A DNA stretch of 64,000 nt from NCBI RefSeq assembly GCF_003473485.1, contig NC_053048.1, forward strand, positions 37,630,755 to 37,694,754, read 5' to 3'. Of this stretch, positions 1 to 11,515 are shown in pieces. The DNA comes from Medicago truncatula. Lineage: Eukaryota > Streptophyta > Magnoliopsida > Fabales > Fabaceae. Made by a program: the position numbers and the translations under genes. Numbering within the stretch: the stretch's first letter is position 1; each line of letters opens with the position of its first letter. A model generated the notes under the pieces. The model searched no databases. It was not told the origin of the DNA and saw nothing but the letters and a program-made list of their open reading frames with translations.

Positions 1-31
1 TGCATTAATTTTTTATTTTTTTTAATTTGTA

Positions 32-305
32 CTACCTCCGTTCCTTTTTAACTGTCATTTTTTGACATTTTACACAAACCAAGACACTCAATAAATGTTA
101 CTTTTTCTTATACAATAATTTATATGTTTACTATAATAGCCTTAGTCATTTAATATCTTATTTTATATATTTCTCTCTCCGTAATAAATAACTAAGGGTA
201 ATGTTGGTAAACCAACATTTATTGTTGCATTGAACTTTGAAAGTGACAGTTAAATAGGAACAAAAAATTTCTCCAAAAATGACACTTAAAAAAGAACGGA
301 GGGAG
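32..305. mobile_element. Stowaway-like MITE
   Basis: Terminal inverted repeats CTACCTCCGTTCC on the left and the complement of GAACGGAGGGAG on the right match the Stowaway consensus. The repeat extends inward through a shared AAGTGTCATTTTT-like stretch. TA precedes the left end; the right flank is TTA, so the TA duplication has decayed on one side. There is no coding capacity. Confidence 0.75.
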
Positions 306-599
306 TTATAAATAGAATGTACAAAATTTAAGAGAATATTTATACTTTTTAGTTCCTTAACATGTGTGCTAAGTATACAAGTTAACATGATCCTTTTATT
401 TTTTATTTTTGTTAGATAATAAAGTATTGACCTTAAACTATCGACCCTTTGTATTACTTAGTTAATATAGTTCATTAGGTTTCTATATATTCTCTTGTGA
501 CTTTTTGTAATATTAAGTTATTGATATTCTATAAAACTTAATTAACCACCTTTGGAAACCTCTTTGTTATTCTATCTAATTATTTATATTGTTAACATG

Positions 600-1520
600 A
601 TATTAGAACTTTGTTCGATCCTCCTTGAACAATTCGCCTATGTTCCGCCGTTTGGTTCCCAAAAATTTGTAACTGATCCATTATGCAGACTGAGTTGGAT
701 ACCCCACCGGTCCTTACAAATATGACAAGAGTGTAATAAGTGTGGGGATTGAGACATTTCGAGCTTTGATTTGTATGGCATCCGATTGGTGAAAGGATAT
801 TGTGTCAAGTGTTACGGAAGATAGGAAATGGGAGGACTATTAGTTTTTGGAATGATCCTTGGGTGGAAGGTATGTCACTTAGATAGAGGTACCCTTGACT
901 TTTTTCTTCATCAACTCAAAAGGGGAGTAAGGCTGGTGATGTCATTGTTGTGATGAAAGGTGGAATAAAGTGGAGGATGATTGGGTTTGGAAGTCGGAGG
1001 ATTGTGGTTGCTTTTCGGTAAAGTCATTTTATAAAATTATGGAGGTCACTCTTCGGAAAGAGGATGTGGGGGGTTATATTGGGGGCAAGTGGAGGACCGT
1101 GTTTTTGGTTTTCTTTAGAAAAGTTTGACCCCTTCCAAGATGGTGGCTTTTTCTTGGAAACTTCTTTGATATAGGATTTCGAAAAAAATTTAAATTTAGC
1201 GATCTATAACATTATGAGGTGGTTTGGTTTTAACTTTATTATTCCTTATCTATTTATACATCTAAAGTGTTGGATGGGGGAGGCGAGAAAGAGGAAGGTG
1301 TGAAACAATTTTTGGCTAGTTTGGCATGCTACAATTTGGGTCATTTGACGTGCTATAAATAATAAGGTGTTTAATAATGTGTCAAAGGAGGTTGATGATT
1401 TGATGGATGAGATTAAGTTTTTATCTTGGATTTGGAATTTACATAGGCTTATAAACTCCACATGCTTTTATTATGAATGGTGTTGGGATCCTGGAAATTG
1501 CTTATTGAGATAGGGTCGCA
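600..1520 (+). pseudogene. LINE reverse-transcriptase C-terminal remnant
   Basis: Frame-broken plus-strand translation still shows the end of a plant non-LTR retrotransposon ORF2. Readable blocks include FWNDPW near 850-865, DWVWK..CGCFSVKSFYKIM (zf-RVT-like) near 975-1045, PSKMVAFSWKLL near 1130-1160, and a tail with NNKVFNN and WDPGNC ending in a stop near 1515. Frameshifts and stops show it is dead. The family assignment rests on pattern recognition only. Confidence 0.7.
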
Positions 1521-1873
1521 AGGGGAGTGTTAGTGGTACCTGGAGGTGTTGATCAATAAAAAATTCTTCCTTCTGTTGCGTTTTTTTGAGAAGGATTTGT
1601 TACAATTGAATTTTAACAAAAATATCGTTGATATATGAACTGGCATTCTATTATTAAGAAGAAAAAAAAACTTGTTTTCATTCTTGAGCTTTACGGTGAT
1701 GGTGGGTATAACCATGAAAGACCAACACGAAAAGCAAAAGTGCAGAATGATTTGGTGATGGGGAAAACACATGTATTATTTGTTTGCTTTTTTATTTAAG
1801 TTTAATCTAAGGTGTTTGACACAATCTAACGAACATAAACAATTGTTCTCGTTTCTCATAGATATGAGTTCTC

Positions 1874-1876
1874 ACC

Positions 1877-1908
<32 letters not shown>
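1874..1908. repeat. (TA)n(GA)n microsatellite
   Basis: A dinucleotide TA run passes directly into a GA run. Nothing else is recognised in the surrounding non-genic stretch 1521-2180, except a weak tRNA-B-box-like GAGTTTGAATTCC near 1960 that could be a decayed SINE. Confidence 0.85.
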
Positions 1909-2182
1909 GTGTCTGCATTTTTTATAGTGAAACGTTAGTCGTTAGTGTGCTAATAACTAGAGTTTGAATTCCAAAAGGTGACCACCGGTATAGAACTTTT
2001 TATATCCAGTTTGAGTGTGTGTATTGAGCGCACCGCCTAGTAAAAAACCATCCAAAGTAGTGACTCTTTTTGTGATCCATGAAAATGGATCAAGAAAATC
2101 TTATGCAAGTATTTTAGTTAGTTTTAATTTATTTTTTTTAATCAAGATGACTATCTAGAATTGTCTAATGATATTTTGCATA

Positions 2183-2640
2183 CTCCCTCCAATCAGAGCG
2201 GCCTGCCATGTCAAGAGGCCTAAAACAGATTTTATAATGTAGTCTTTTGGAATTTTTTTTTAAATAATCCCATATTTACTAAAAGCATTAGAAATTAAGA
2301 TTCGTTGAATCCAAGATTTGAACTTAGAACCAAAGGATTTGAGGCTTTAAAATTGATCAACTAAGTTAGATACATATTGATTATTAGCATATTATATATT
2401 TATAGCTAATTTGATTTATTTTAAGTTCTTTTTTTTAACCCAAAATCTTGAGGCATAAAGCCCTTGCTTTGGTGGCTTGACCCTTAAGCCGGCCCTGCCT
2501 CCGATTCTATTTATATGAAACATTTGACGTTTTTGATTTATTGTATAAATAATGTATTTGGTCTATATTCTAGACAAGATACATCAATTACTCAATGAAT
2601 CTAAAAAGTCAAAATTTTCTTATAAATAGGACCAGAGGAG
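2183..2640. mobile_element. Stowaway MITE interrupted by a hAT element
   Basis: Left end CTCCCTCC and right end complementary to CTCCTCTGGTCCTATTTATA are flanked by TA on both sides (2181-2182, 2641-2642). The left arm resumes at 2498 with CCTCCGATTCTATTTATATG after a 304-bp insertion. Without the insertion it is a roughly 150-bp foldback. Confidence 0.8.
2194..2497. mobile_element. Non-autonomous hAT element nested in a Stowaway
   Basis: Ends are CAGAGCGGCC and the complement of CAGGGCCGGC, the CAGGG-type terminus known from hAT transposons. Eight-bp duplications flank it: CCTCCAAT (2186-2193) and CCTCCGAT (2498-2505), 7 of 8 identical and lying in the host MITE's own terminus. There is no transposase. 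Confidence 0.8.
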
Positions 2641-2654
2641 TATTACTTTTAAAG

Positions 2655-3094
2655 GTTAAATTACACACAAGTTCCCAACTTCCATATTTTAAAAATAGAC
2701 TAAATTATATCTGTGTTCCTTTAAGTTTGAGGTTTGTAATCGATTGGTCCCTAAAGTTATTTTGGTTACACACAAGTCCTTTAAGTTTGATATTTGTGAC
2801 AGATTGATCTTTTAAGTTACTTTGGTAAAACATAAGTTTGTAAACATTTTCAATTTAATCCTTCTGTTTTTGTAATGTTTGGTTAACAAAAAGACTAAAT
2901 TGAAAATGTTTACAAACTTAAAGGACTTACGCGTGATAAAAATAACTTAAAGGACCAATCTGTTACAAACCTCAAACTTAAAGAACTTATGTATGACCAA
3001 AATAACTTAAAGGACCAATCAATTACAAACCTCAAACTTAAAGGAACTCAGATATAATTTAGTCTATTTTTAAAATATGGAAGTTGGGAACTTG
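2655..3094. repeat. Long foldback element
   Basis: About 200-bp arms (about 2670-2870 and 2892-3092) are inverted copies: GTTCCCAACTTCCATATTTT on the left returns as its complement at the right end. The centre is only about 20 bp. Each arm also contains shorter repeats of a TTAAAGGACCAATC-type motif. The right outer end is not matched, so target duplications could not be read. Confidence 0.75.
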
Positions 3095-3210
3095 AATCTA
3101 GATAAATTTAAGTAGAAGATAAATATGTACCAGAAAAAAAAAGTAGAAGATAAATATTCATATCAAACTGATAAATTTTTCCCTCAAAGAAAAACTAAAG
3201 ATAAATTTTA

Positions 3211-3965
3211 GAGTAAATTACGCTTCCCGCTCTTCAAAGATGCTTAAATTACACTCATCTCCCCTCTTATGTTAAAATATACACTTTCCTCCCTTGAAAA
3301 TTAAAATCTACACTCTCGTTCTCCATAAAATGCTTGAATTACAACTCTCTCCCTTAATACTTAAATATACACAACACTTTAATCTATTTTAACATTAATA
3401 AATATTTTTATGATATATACTAATTTTGAACCACCATTTAAGAAAAATAAATTCATTTCTTTATAATTTAAATGTCAATAATAATGAAATTTAAATATTT
3501 TACTATTAAGTTTATAATTATAGTATAAAATTAATTTTTAAATAACCATACTTTATTGTCTTTAACAATTTTCCACATATTTTAATTTTAGTTTTGGTTG
3601 TTTCGTATTTTATATCAGTGTTTAAAGTTATATGATAATGAAATTGTGAATAAAAAATAGCAAAATATATGTATTCAAATTTTGATTATATTAAAATAGA
3701 TTCAGAATACTATTTTTTTTTCGAAATGTGTTAGATTTTTTTTTTTTGTTAGATTATTAGAAATTAAAAAATAATATTGAGGGAGTAAAATGTAGATTTT
3801 AACATAAGAAGGGAAGGAAATGTAATTCAAGCTTCTCTTAGGGGAGGGAAGTGAAATATTTTCTAAAATATTTTGAATAAGAGAGGAGGGGAGTGTATAT
3901 TTTAACCTAAGAAAGGAGGAGCGTGTAATTCAAACATTTTAAAGAGAGAAGAGTGTAATTTCCTC
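3211..3965. mobile_element. Mutator-like TIR element, perfect 9-bp TSD
   Basis: Inverted arms of more than 100 bp start GAGTAAATTAC and end complementary to GAGGAAATTAC, continuing through TTAAAATATACACT. The 9-bp direct repeat TAAATTTTA occurs at 3202-3210 and 3966-3974, all nine matching, as expected for Mutator-superfamily insertion. The interior has no open frame. Confidence 0.85.
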
Positions 3966-4921
3966 TAAATTTTAATCTGAACAATTGAGTTCGGCCTTAC
4001 TCACTCATTTTTATCCTTGTAACTAAGTATATGGGAACACCCTTATAAAATGCATGTATAATAAAAGTATTGTTGTTTTCTTGAAACCAAAAAATCAGTT
4101 TGGAAACAATATTTTTTATAACTTTTTGAACATCTCATATTCATAATATCTGATCATGCAATCAAGAAAAATAAAATTGGGGAAAGGCCATGTATCTTTA
4201 AGTTAAAACTTTTAGCCTTGAAAGACTATATACATCTTATTATATGAGTGCGTTTGTTTCAAATTTACTAAATTTATTCTTAAGAATAACATTCTTTAAA
4301 ATATAAAAGTGAATTTTATTTTAAAGTATTTAAAAAAATGATGTTCGGTTAACATTATAATATTCTATGAACCTTAAAAATAAGGAGATTAATATATAGT
4401 TACACATAAATTTATTCCCACAATTTTCTTTAATTTTTTTTTTCTATTCCCACAAACATTTGATATCCGAAAATAAAACTTAATAAACTTGTAACAAACA
4501 TAAAAATGTATATTTCTATCATTTTATTCTCAGAAACACACCGGAGTATCTTAAAACAAATGGCCTATTGTATGTCCTCTCTTACCTAGCTATATATGGT
4601 AGTGGATTTGGTTTTTGTGACAAAATGGAACAATTTAACATTTTCATATGGTCCTTGATAAGAAAATGCATATATGGACTAAACTACCCCCACGTTTTCA
4701 GCAGCTATTACTATACTATGATCCATATGCATATAAAAATGGTTGAGGTCCGGCCTTTATTATAACAAGACAAGACTAGATATAAAATTGTGTGCGAAGA
4801 GAGAAAATAATTGTATTAAATGTGTAGAATAACACCTGATAGTTTTTTTGTTTTGTTTTTGAAAGAGTGTAGAATAGCACCTGATAGTTATAATCTAACT
4901 TTTGGCTCAATACTTGAGAGA

Positions 4922-4930
<9 letters not shown>

Positions 4931-4970
<40 letters not shown>
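4931..4970. repeat. (TA)n microsatellite
   Basis: About 20 uninterrupted TA dinucleotides. Confidence 0.95.
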
Positions 4971-4971
<1 letters not shown>

Positions 4972-5331
4972 TAAAGCATTAAAGAATAAAGGAAAGTGGG
5001 GTGCAAGTACATAGTTTAAGGAAGGGTATACCACATGCACATGTTATTCTTTTAAGATACATTTTATGGATAAACATGCCTTTTGTTAGGTAAGAAGAGT
5101 TTGGAATAAGGTTAAGTCATACTATGATCTTAAGGACTTTGTTTATTAAAAAAACGAATTAATTACTCTCATATGTGCACTCAATCTAGCAATCAAAGTT
5201 AGCTTATCTGGGATAGGCCAAGCATACAAAAAATATATATCTTACTATCTTTTTTTTATCTTTTTTTTCTAATAATATATATCCTCGTATATATCTTTTT
5301 TTAGTAAATATATCCTCGTATATATAATCAT

Positions 5332-5430
5332 CGTGAGTTTATCTCAGTTGGTATGGACATTGCATAATATATGCAAGGACTGGGGTTGAACCCCGGCCAC
5401 CAATAAAAATAAATAAATAAATAAAAGTAA
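5332..5430 (+). mobile_element. tRNA-derived SINE
   Basis: An internal A-box-like TTATCTCAGTTGG (about 5339) and a B box GGTTGAACCCC (about 5384) lie with tRNA-like spacing, followed by an AAATAAATAA tail. This architecture is that of a plant SINE rather than a functional tRNA; no cloverleaf was found. Confidence 0.65.
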
Positions 5431-6835
5431 GTATAGAGTTTTGCATTTCCATATATTTTCTCTTTCAAAAACTAGTAACTAGTCAAGAGTTTTTTTTTTT
5501 TTAAGGAAAAAACTACTATAGATTTTTTAATAAGGATATTTTGCAAATTGAATGGTATTCTAATCTTTTAGATTGTATGCTTAGGCAATGTTTTTTTTAC
5601 CTCATTTGGGTGCAAAGCGGTGGGTATAATTTTTTTGGTCAAGTACCTCTTGTACTTAATCTTGATTTGTGGGTATAATATCATTTGTATTTATACTAAC
5701 ATTAAAAAAAAGTATCATTTATATTTTTTTCTCCACAATCAATATATTAATCTTCTGCTGTTGAAAAATAGTATTAATATATATATGAAGAATCTAGTTA
5801 ATTTTTCTTTAAAAATAGAAGAATCTATTTAACTGAATATATATCAGCCCCTTTGTCTTAAACATTACACATTGTCAAGATAAATTATATAAAAAGATGC
5901 CCTAAAAAACTGCTGTAATGTAATTCTGTAAACATACTAAACTTAGAGCCTTTTTATCATATTTTTGTCCTCTCACTCTACATATTAATTTGTTCTTCCA
6001 TCTGCAGATTTCTCTTCTGCACTTGAATCCAATCTAAAATTGATAGTTTGGAAGAGATGGATCAAGTTATGCTTCAAAATGCTACGTACTAGCTAGCTAT
6101 GTATGTGAACAAAATTGTGTATTATTAAGAATTAAATTATGTTTATTAGACGACTTCTATATGACAACCCCATTGAATTAAAGACAAACAGAAATCAAGA
6201 AATATAATTTGTTTTTCCCCACTTGTTTATGGTGGAGTTAATTATAAGAGAGAGGGGTGCTAACCTTCATTAGGTCAAAAGCAATAATGTTTGGATTCTT
6301 TTAATTAATTATTCTTTGAGTGTGCCAACAAAAAAGACAAATATATAATCAATTTGTGTCGATTATTTTGAACATGAAGTTATCTACATCTATGTTTGAT
6401 CAATACTTTATTTTTGATTCCTTTTAACATCTAATTAAAGCAAAATCATCCTCAGTTTCATTATCATTAGTTCCACTCGAATCTAAACCATGGAAACTAA
6501 GAAATTTATTACTATTAGATATATGGAAGAAGAAAAAAATATATCATCAAATTTAACCCAACATAAACGCAAAGATATGTTTATTGTGCCAATGATTTAT
6601 TCATCTCAAGGGTTAATCACAAGAATCTAATCTAATTAACAACTCCAACAACAAAAGCCAAATGTTTTACAAATTGTTCCTAGAAATTAATTAACTTAGT
6701 CCTTACAACATAACCTAACCATGGAAATTAAATTAAGAAAACGAGACTTGAATAGAAAATCAGTACTTCTTCACAAATGATTTCAAAGGAAAATAAAACC
6801 ATGGAATTCAACTCACCTTTGTGCTCCAATTAAGC

Positions 6836-7645
6836 TCAATAAGATTGTCTTCCACCAGAGTTTCCAGCCCAACCATCCACTGGTAATTGAGGCATATTTA
6901 GAGGCAAATTAAAGAACGGGAGCCCGGATGATGGATCGGGAAAAGAGTTATTGACACCATCACCGCCACCGCCACCACCACCTGCAGATGATTGCCCTTG
7001 TTGCATCTGAAGAGATTCATCTTCATCCAACGGTAACCTCTCATACGCTACATTCGTAAAAGATGAAGCGATGACAATAACCGGTCCAGAAGCAACCAAA
7101 GGACCAACAACATTTCCTCCCACAACTTGACCTTGGCCTCCACCAAGGAACACACTCAAACTTGTAGCTCCTGGAGGAGCTGGTGGTGGTAGAAACGATC
7201 CGGACAAAGAAAGTATTTCAAACCTTCCATGTAAAGTCACTACAGATCCTGCGGCAGCTGGCTGTCGCAAGGTCACGTTAGTGACTGTTCCACTCCCACT
7301 AAGGACACAGATCCCTCTTTGACGCTTTCTTGCATAAGTAGCCACAGAGTCAAACACATCACAACCACTACTTACTTCAAGGATGTGAGCCCTAAGTGTG
7401 TTTGCACTCTCTCTTGTGATGATCACCGGTGGTTTAGGTTTGTTCTTTGAGCCCGGAGGTCTTCCCCTCGGCCTGCGACCAACTACATCTCCAAGACCAT
7501 GATTTGGTGAAACTAGGTCAAGCCCTTCATGGTTATTGTTGTTGTTTCCATCTTGGTCTTGACTCTCATCATGAACTTCTAGGTCAGGACGTTGAAGGCG
7601 ATGAACAAAGTGTTGTGATGCTGAACCCAAGTCTATGCCGGCCAT
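6836..7645 (-). CDS. AT-hook motif nuclear-localized protein (AHL23-like)
   Basis: Intronless 269-residue protein. AHL proteins bind the minor groove of AT-rich DNA in the nucleus and form trimers through their PPC domain, repressing or tuning genes for growth and flowering. Residues 57-73 hold the AT hook, [17 protein letters not shown], the type I form. Residues about 77-205 form the PPC/DUF296 domain with the conserved GRFEIL hexapeptide and GGQGQVVGG. The N-terminus ([16 protein letters not shown]), a polyAsn/acidic stretch, a late Gly run and the C-terminal [12 protein letters not shown] closely resemble Arabidopsis AHL23 as I remember it. The start at 7645 gives the family N-terminus; the purine-poor leader lies upstream at 7646-8000. 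Single-exon structure is normal for clade-A AHLs. Confidence 0.95.
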   Translation of the reverse strand: MAGIDLGSASQHFVHRLQRPDLEVHDESQDQDGNNNNNHEGLDLVSPNHGLGDVVGRRPRGRPPGSKNKPKPPVIITRESANTLRAHILEVSSGCDVFDSVATYARKRQRGICVLSGSGTVTNVTLRQPAAAGSVVTLHGRFEILSLSGSFLPPPAPPGATSLSVFLGGGQGQVVGGNVVGPLVASGPVIVIASSFTNVAYERLPLDEDESLQMQQGQSSAGGGGGGGDGVNNSFPDPSSGLPFFNLPLNMPQLPVDGWAGNSGGRQSY

Positions 7646-8200
7646 ATACTCAAAGTTTTCTAAAGAAGTAGAAAAACAAAAAAGAAAGATAGAAAATTAT
7701 AGTAATTAAATAAGAGAGAAAATTTTATAGAATAGTAATGAACAATTAAATTATATGTAAACAGGAATTATAAAATTTTTTATAGAAAAGAAAGTATTAG
7801 ATTTAGGAGTGTCCAATGATTCAAACCTCAAAACGAATAGAAAAACAAATGGATCAATTGAGTACTGCAGAGAAAACGGAATAGGATGAGATTGGAAGGG
7901 AAAAGAGAGAGACAGAGAAACAAATAAAGTGGTGGAACTTGCGACCATTCTCACAACTAGGAAAGTATTCATAACAATAAAATATTCATGGTGGGATTAA
8001 ACAATGTAAGTTTATATTTATTTATTAATCTCTTTGAAAACTACATTAATTATAGTTAATTGTAGACTTTTAAAATCATGGGATGAAGTTAAATTGTTGT
8101 GTCTATATCTTTGGAGATGTGTGGAAATGTGAAAGAGGGAGAAAGAGATAGAGAGAGAGAGACAGGTAGGTTAGATGGTTGTTTAGGAAACCTAGGTTAC
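7646..8200 (-). promoter_or_regulatory. Leader and proximal promoter of the AHL gene
   Basis: Non-coding, with plus-strand GA runs near 7900-7920 and 8136-8165 that read as CT-rich pyrimidine tracts on the gene's strand, common in plant 5' leaders. No TATA box is asserted. Confidence 0.4.
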
Positions 8201-9420
8201 CTTTCGATAAAGAGAAAACATAAAATAATTCAACCCTTAACTAATAAGTAATTCTTGCACATGTTGAACAAGTAGTTTATACAAAAACATTAGTGGTTTT
8301 GCTTTCTTTCTTTCATCGATTAATAAACAAAAACACGCAATTTGTACGAGGCTTTGTTGACCACAAGCTGTGCCAATTGTTAATTGTTAATACAAGAATT
8401 GAATATATAACATTTTTATTTTATTTTATTTTTTTATGAGAGTCTTATGACTTATTTCAAGAGGTTTTGTCGTTTTGACTCAAAATGTTACATCTCTTCT
8501 TTTATATCATGTTAGGGTTGAAATCCTTCCCTAGATACCGCTTGTCATTTGTTTTCATTCACCAGCTGGCATAAACATATACAAAGACCAAGGTTGTACA
8601 CAATTTTTATATGGTTGTTTAGAATTTATTTTAGAGAAAATTAAAATTAATGTGATTAGCTTATTATAAATGCATATGCAATTAGTATTAAGTTATAATG
8701 TTTATAGTAGGCACACAATCTCTGTCCATTATATTTTATTTTACGGTATATTAGTCTTAGCCGGCCGGCATATCATGTGGATCCAAATTCAAGAGATGTC
8801 AACATGCATATGTTCATCCTGTCAAAAAATAAATAAATCATATGTTCATAGTGATCACTATGGAGAACATTTAAAATTTTCAAACTATCAAGCTAAATCG
8901 TAAACTGTTCCGAGTTTTATGATTTTAGATCATATAACAGAGTTATTAACTTGCCAATAAACACTATTTTTTTATAAGGTCTTACAAGTTTAAAGTAAAT
9001 TGGATAAAGTTGGTATACTTCCAAATTTTATCAGTAATTTACGAGTTTACAATTCTACTTTGATTAGGCCTCAGAATATATCAAATTATGTGTTGTAATA
9101 TATGGAGGTTATTTTAATATATTAATTCAAAAAAATGTCTTTGGCCCTTTGGTGAAATAATTTCATTTTAGCCTCTTTAAAAATGAATTAGGGGAAGAAA
9201 AGATTGAGTTCAAACTTTAAATTTTATTGAGAGCTTGTGTTTCGGAAGAAAAAGGAAATTGGGGGAAATCCTTTGATTGAGTTCACCTACAAAAACATTT
9301 TTCATTCAAGAATTAGGAGGAAATCCTATGAAGCTTTGTATAGAAAGAATTGTAGAACCTCACTTTGTTAGTTTGAATTAGAAGATAATCTTGAGACTGA
9401 ATCTAACATAGTTTAAGATA
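8201..9420. other. Intergenic stretch
   Basis: AT-rich sequence without a supported gene; the short open frame near 8670-8900 has no protein character. Confidence 0.5.
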
Positions 9421-9801
9421 GGTCAAATGCATCTAAAGAAGTTTTTCATTTTTTTTAAAGTGGTCCTTTAAGTTTCAAAAGTCTCAAACAAGTCCTTTTA
9501 GTTTTTGAATCGTTTCAAAGAAGTCATTTTAGAGGATGATGGTGATGATTCAGATGATAGCAACAAAGAGCATTATCCACCATTTGTCATGCCTAAAAAG
9601 ATGACTAATTTTAAGTGGGTGTTAGGAGCCCAATTTGGTACCAAAAATGAGTTCAATGAAGCAATTACCAACTATGCTATCTACAATAGCACTTGTTTGA
9701 AACGATTCAAAAACTAAAAGGACTTGTTTGGGACTTTTGAAACTTAAAGGACCACTTTGGGAAAAACGAAAAACTTAAAGGACCTTTAAATGCATTTGAC
9801 C
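9421..9801. mobile_element. Mutator-like element with a MuDR-domain fragment
   Basis: Inverted repeats of about 100 bp begin GGTCAAATGCAT and end in the complementary ATGCATTTGACC form. Flanking 9-mers are TTTAAGATA (9412-9420) and TTCAAGATA (9802-9810), 8 of 9 identical. The arms share CCTTTAAGTTTCAAAAGTC and the AAACGATTCAAAAACTAAAA block. Between them lies a transposase-derived coding fragment. Confidence 0.88.
9529..9702 (+). pseudogene. MuDR transposase N-terminal fragment
   Basis: Open in one frame for about 58 codons between the arms of the element. It reads an acidic run (EDDGDDSDDSN), then PPFVMPKKM and KWVLGAQFGTKNEFNEAITN followed by YAIYN. The F-x-x-G-x-x-F/EF-x-x-A-x-x-x-YA pattern is the N-terminal MuDR domain of plant Mutator transposases. 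The zinc-finger and catalytic DDE parts are absent and no proper start exists, so it is a relic that internal deletion left behind. It cannot mobilise the element. Confidence 0.75.
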
Positions 9802-9810
9802 TTCAAGATA

Positions 9811-11110
9811 CGATAAAGAAGTTTAGAGTGATTCAATAGAAGAAAAAAGTTACTTCGAGCAGACAAAAGAGTTATTGTAATCAAAGGTTTAAGGATCTAT
9901 CTTTTGAATAAAAATCTCTCAACATTTTCTGAAAACAAATGAATGTTTATAGCAGTGGCTTTTGTTTTTTTTTTTTTTACCAACTGTTACCATCCCATAA
10001 AAAAGGTTAGTTGCAAAGTAAAATAATGTGTTTTCTTTGTTAGGGGAAAATAATGTGTTGTTATTGTAATTAAATAATAATAACTATGCATGTACCAAAA
10101 ATAAAAAATAACTACGCATGGATTTTAGTTGCGGTGTATAGATAAGTTATATGTGTTCCCTCAGAAAAAAAAAAGATTAAGTTATATGTGTTGTCTCCAT
10201 TAAATAATGTTCAAATTACATTATCTTTTCATTTATTTTTAAAAACATGTCATAGGATATTACTATTTCTTGTACTTTAAGTTATATACATTAATAACTT
10301 TTTTGATAAATTTAAAGTAATATATGATCACCTCTCTTCACGACTTTCAGCATCATTTCAGCCAGCTTAGTTTAGAATCATTTCTATCAACTTTTAATCA
10401 TCGGGTATTAAAATAAAGATTTTGGGCGAATCTAAAACTAATAGAACAATTGTTAATTCTATCATCATTTTATTTTCATAAAGTTTCAATTTCAAAGTTC
10501 ATATAATGATTAAGAATATTTTAAAATGGCTTGCTCATAGAGTTGTGATGTTAATGAAAATACTAGAGCTCATTAAATTGTCTGATAGTTGTGCTTTTTA
10601 TATAGTTTACCTTATTTTTCTTATCATTTTCAGTTTTGTATAAAGAACTTGGAACCTATATGCGATGGTATTTTGTTTAGGACAACGTGGGTATTGACAC
10701 AAAAACTAAATCAATAAAAAATGATTAAAAACTTATATTGTTTTACATATTTTTAGTTGTCTTATAAATTGTCAAAAATATATGTTAAAATAACATTTCT
10801 CTTTGTTTAGAGAGTAGCTTGTACTCAAAATTGGAAATAAGTCCTCTATTATGAAACTATATGCGCTTCGTAAAACAATTTAATTAACTAGTGATTTGAT
10901 TCGAATCGTTAATGATTTTCATTGAAGGACAAATTGTTGCGTCGAGCCCGAGTTCAAATCTTAATAGGATAATTATTTTGTCAATATTTAACTTTCGACC
11001 GAACTTCAAATTACCAGAGATCATACCTCCTAAGTGATAATCTTGATATAGTTGAACAGCCATGATGTTAATAACATAGAAAATATTTTTCTAGGGGAAT
11101 ATAGAACATG
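9811..11110. other. Intergenic stretch
   Basis: AT-rich and without a supported gene. A patch near 10900-11060 with GAGCCCGAGTTCAAATCTT looks like a decayed tRNA-like repeat. Confidence 0.45.
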
Positions 11111-11121
11111 TTTAGTTTCCG

Positions 11122-11195
11122 TGAATTTAATTTAATTGGTAGGAATATTGTATTATATATGTAGCGGTTGTTGTTCGAATGTCTGACACCTCATT
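11122..11195 (+). mobile_element. Decayed tRNA-derived SINE fragment
   Basis: An A-box-like TTAATTTAATTGGTAGG and a B-box-like TTGTTCGAATGTC are about 45 bases apart, resembling the SINE at 5332. It is too short and diverged for more. Confidence 0.4.
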
Positions 11196-11197
11196 TA

Positions 11198-11515
11198 AGG
11201 TGTGTTTGTTGCAGCTTTAAAAATAATAGATTTTGGATTAAAAGAATTTAGAGATTTTTTTTTAGGAAGTTTTGAAAAAATCTGAAGCTATTTAAGTTTG
11301 TTTACTATTGTAAAAAATGTTTTTTAAGATTTGATGCTCTTACAACTGAGTTCCTTATTTAAAAAATATAGATTTCAGTAAAGCTACTAGGAATGGTCTT
11401 TCATTTTGAGACTAAATAAATTTCTTTTTTATACAAAATGGATTTTTAAAAAATCTGAAACAAACACTAAAAAAATATAATTTTTTGGTTAAGAAAATCT
11501 CAAACAAACGGGCTC
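11198..11515. mobile_element. Tourist/Harbinger-like MITE
   Basis: Imperfect terminal repeats AGGTGTGTTTGTT and the complement of GAGCCCGTTTGTT are flanked by TTA on both sides (11195-11197, 11516-11518). The interior holds AAAATCT/AGATTTT palindromes. It fits PIF/Harbinger-type MITEs, but the termini are diverged. Confidence 0.5.

Larger units (their letters stand above)
3975..6780. other. Intergenic stretch
   Basis: No gene is supported. Short open frames here are A+T-rich and unlike proteins. Contents noted are a (TA)n run, a SINE and AT-rich filler. The AHL gene's 3' flank begins near its stop at 6836. Confidence 0.6.

Noticed and set aside
4820..5014. 64-residue frame including a Tyr-Ile repeat
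   Set aside because: Encoded by the (TA)n microsatellite; no coding character.
5332..5410. Possible tRNA gene
   Set aside because: It has A- and B-box-like motifs but no full cloverleaf, and it ends in an A-rich tail, fitting a SINE.
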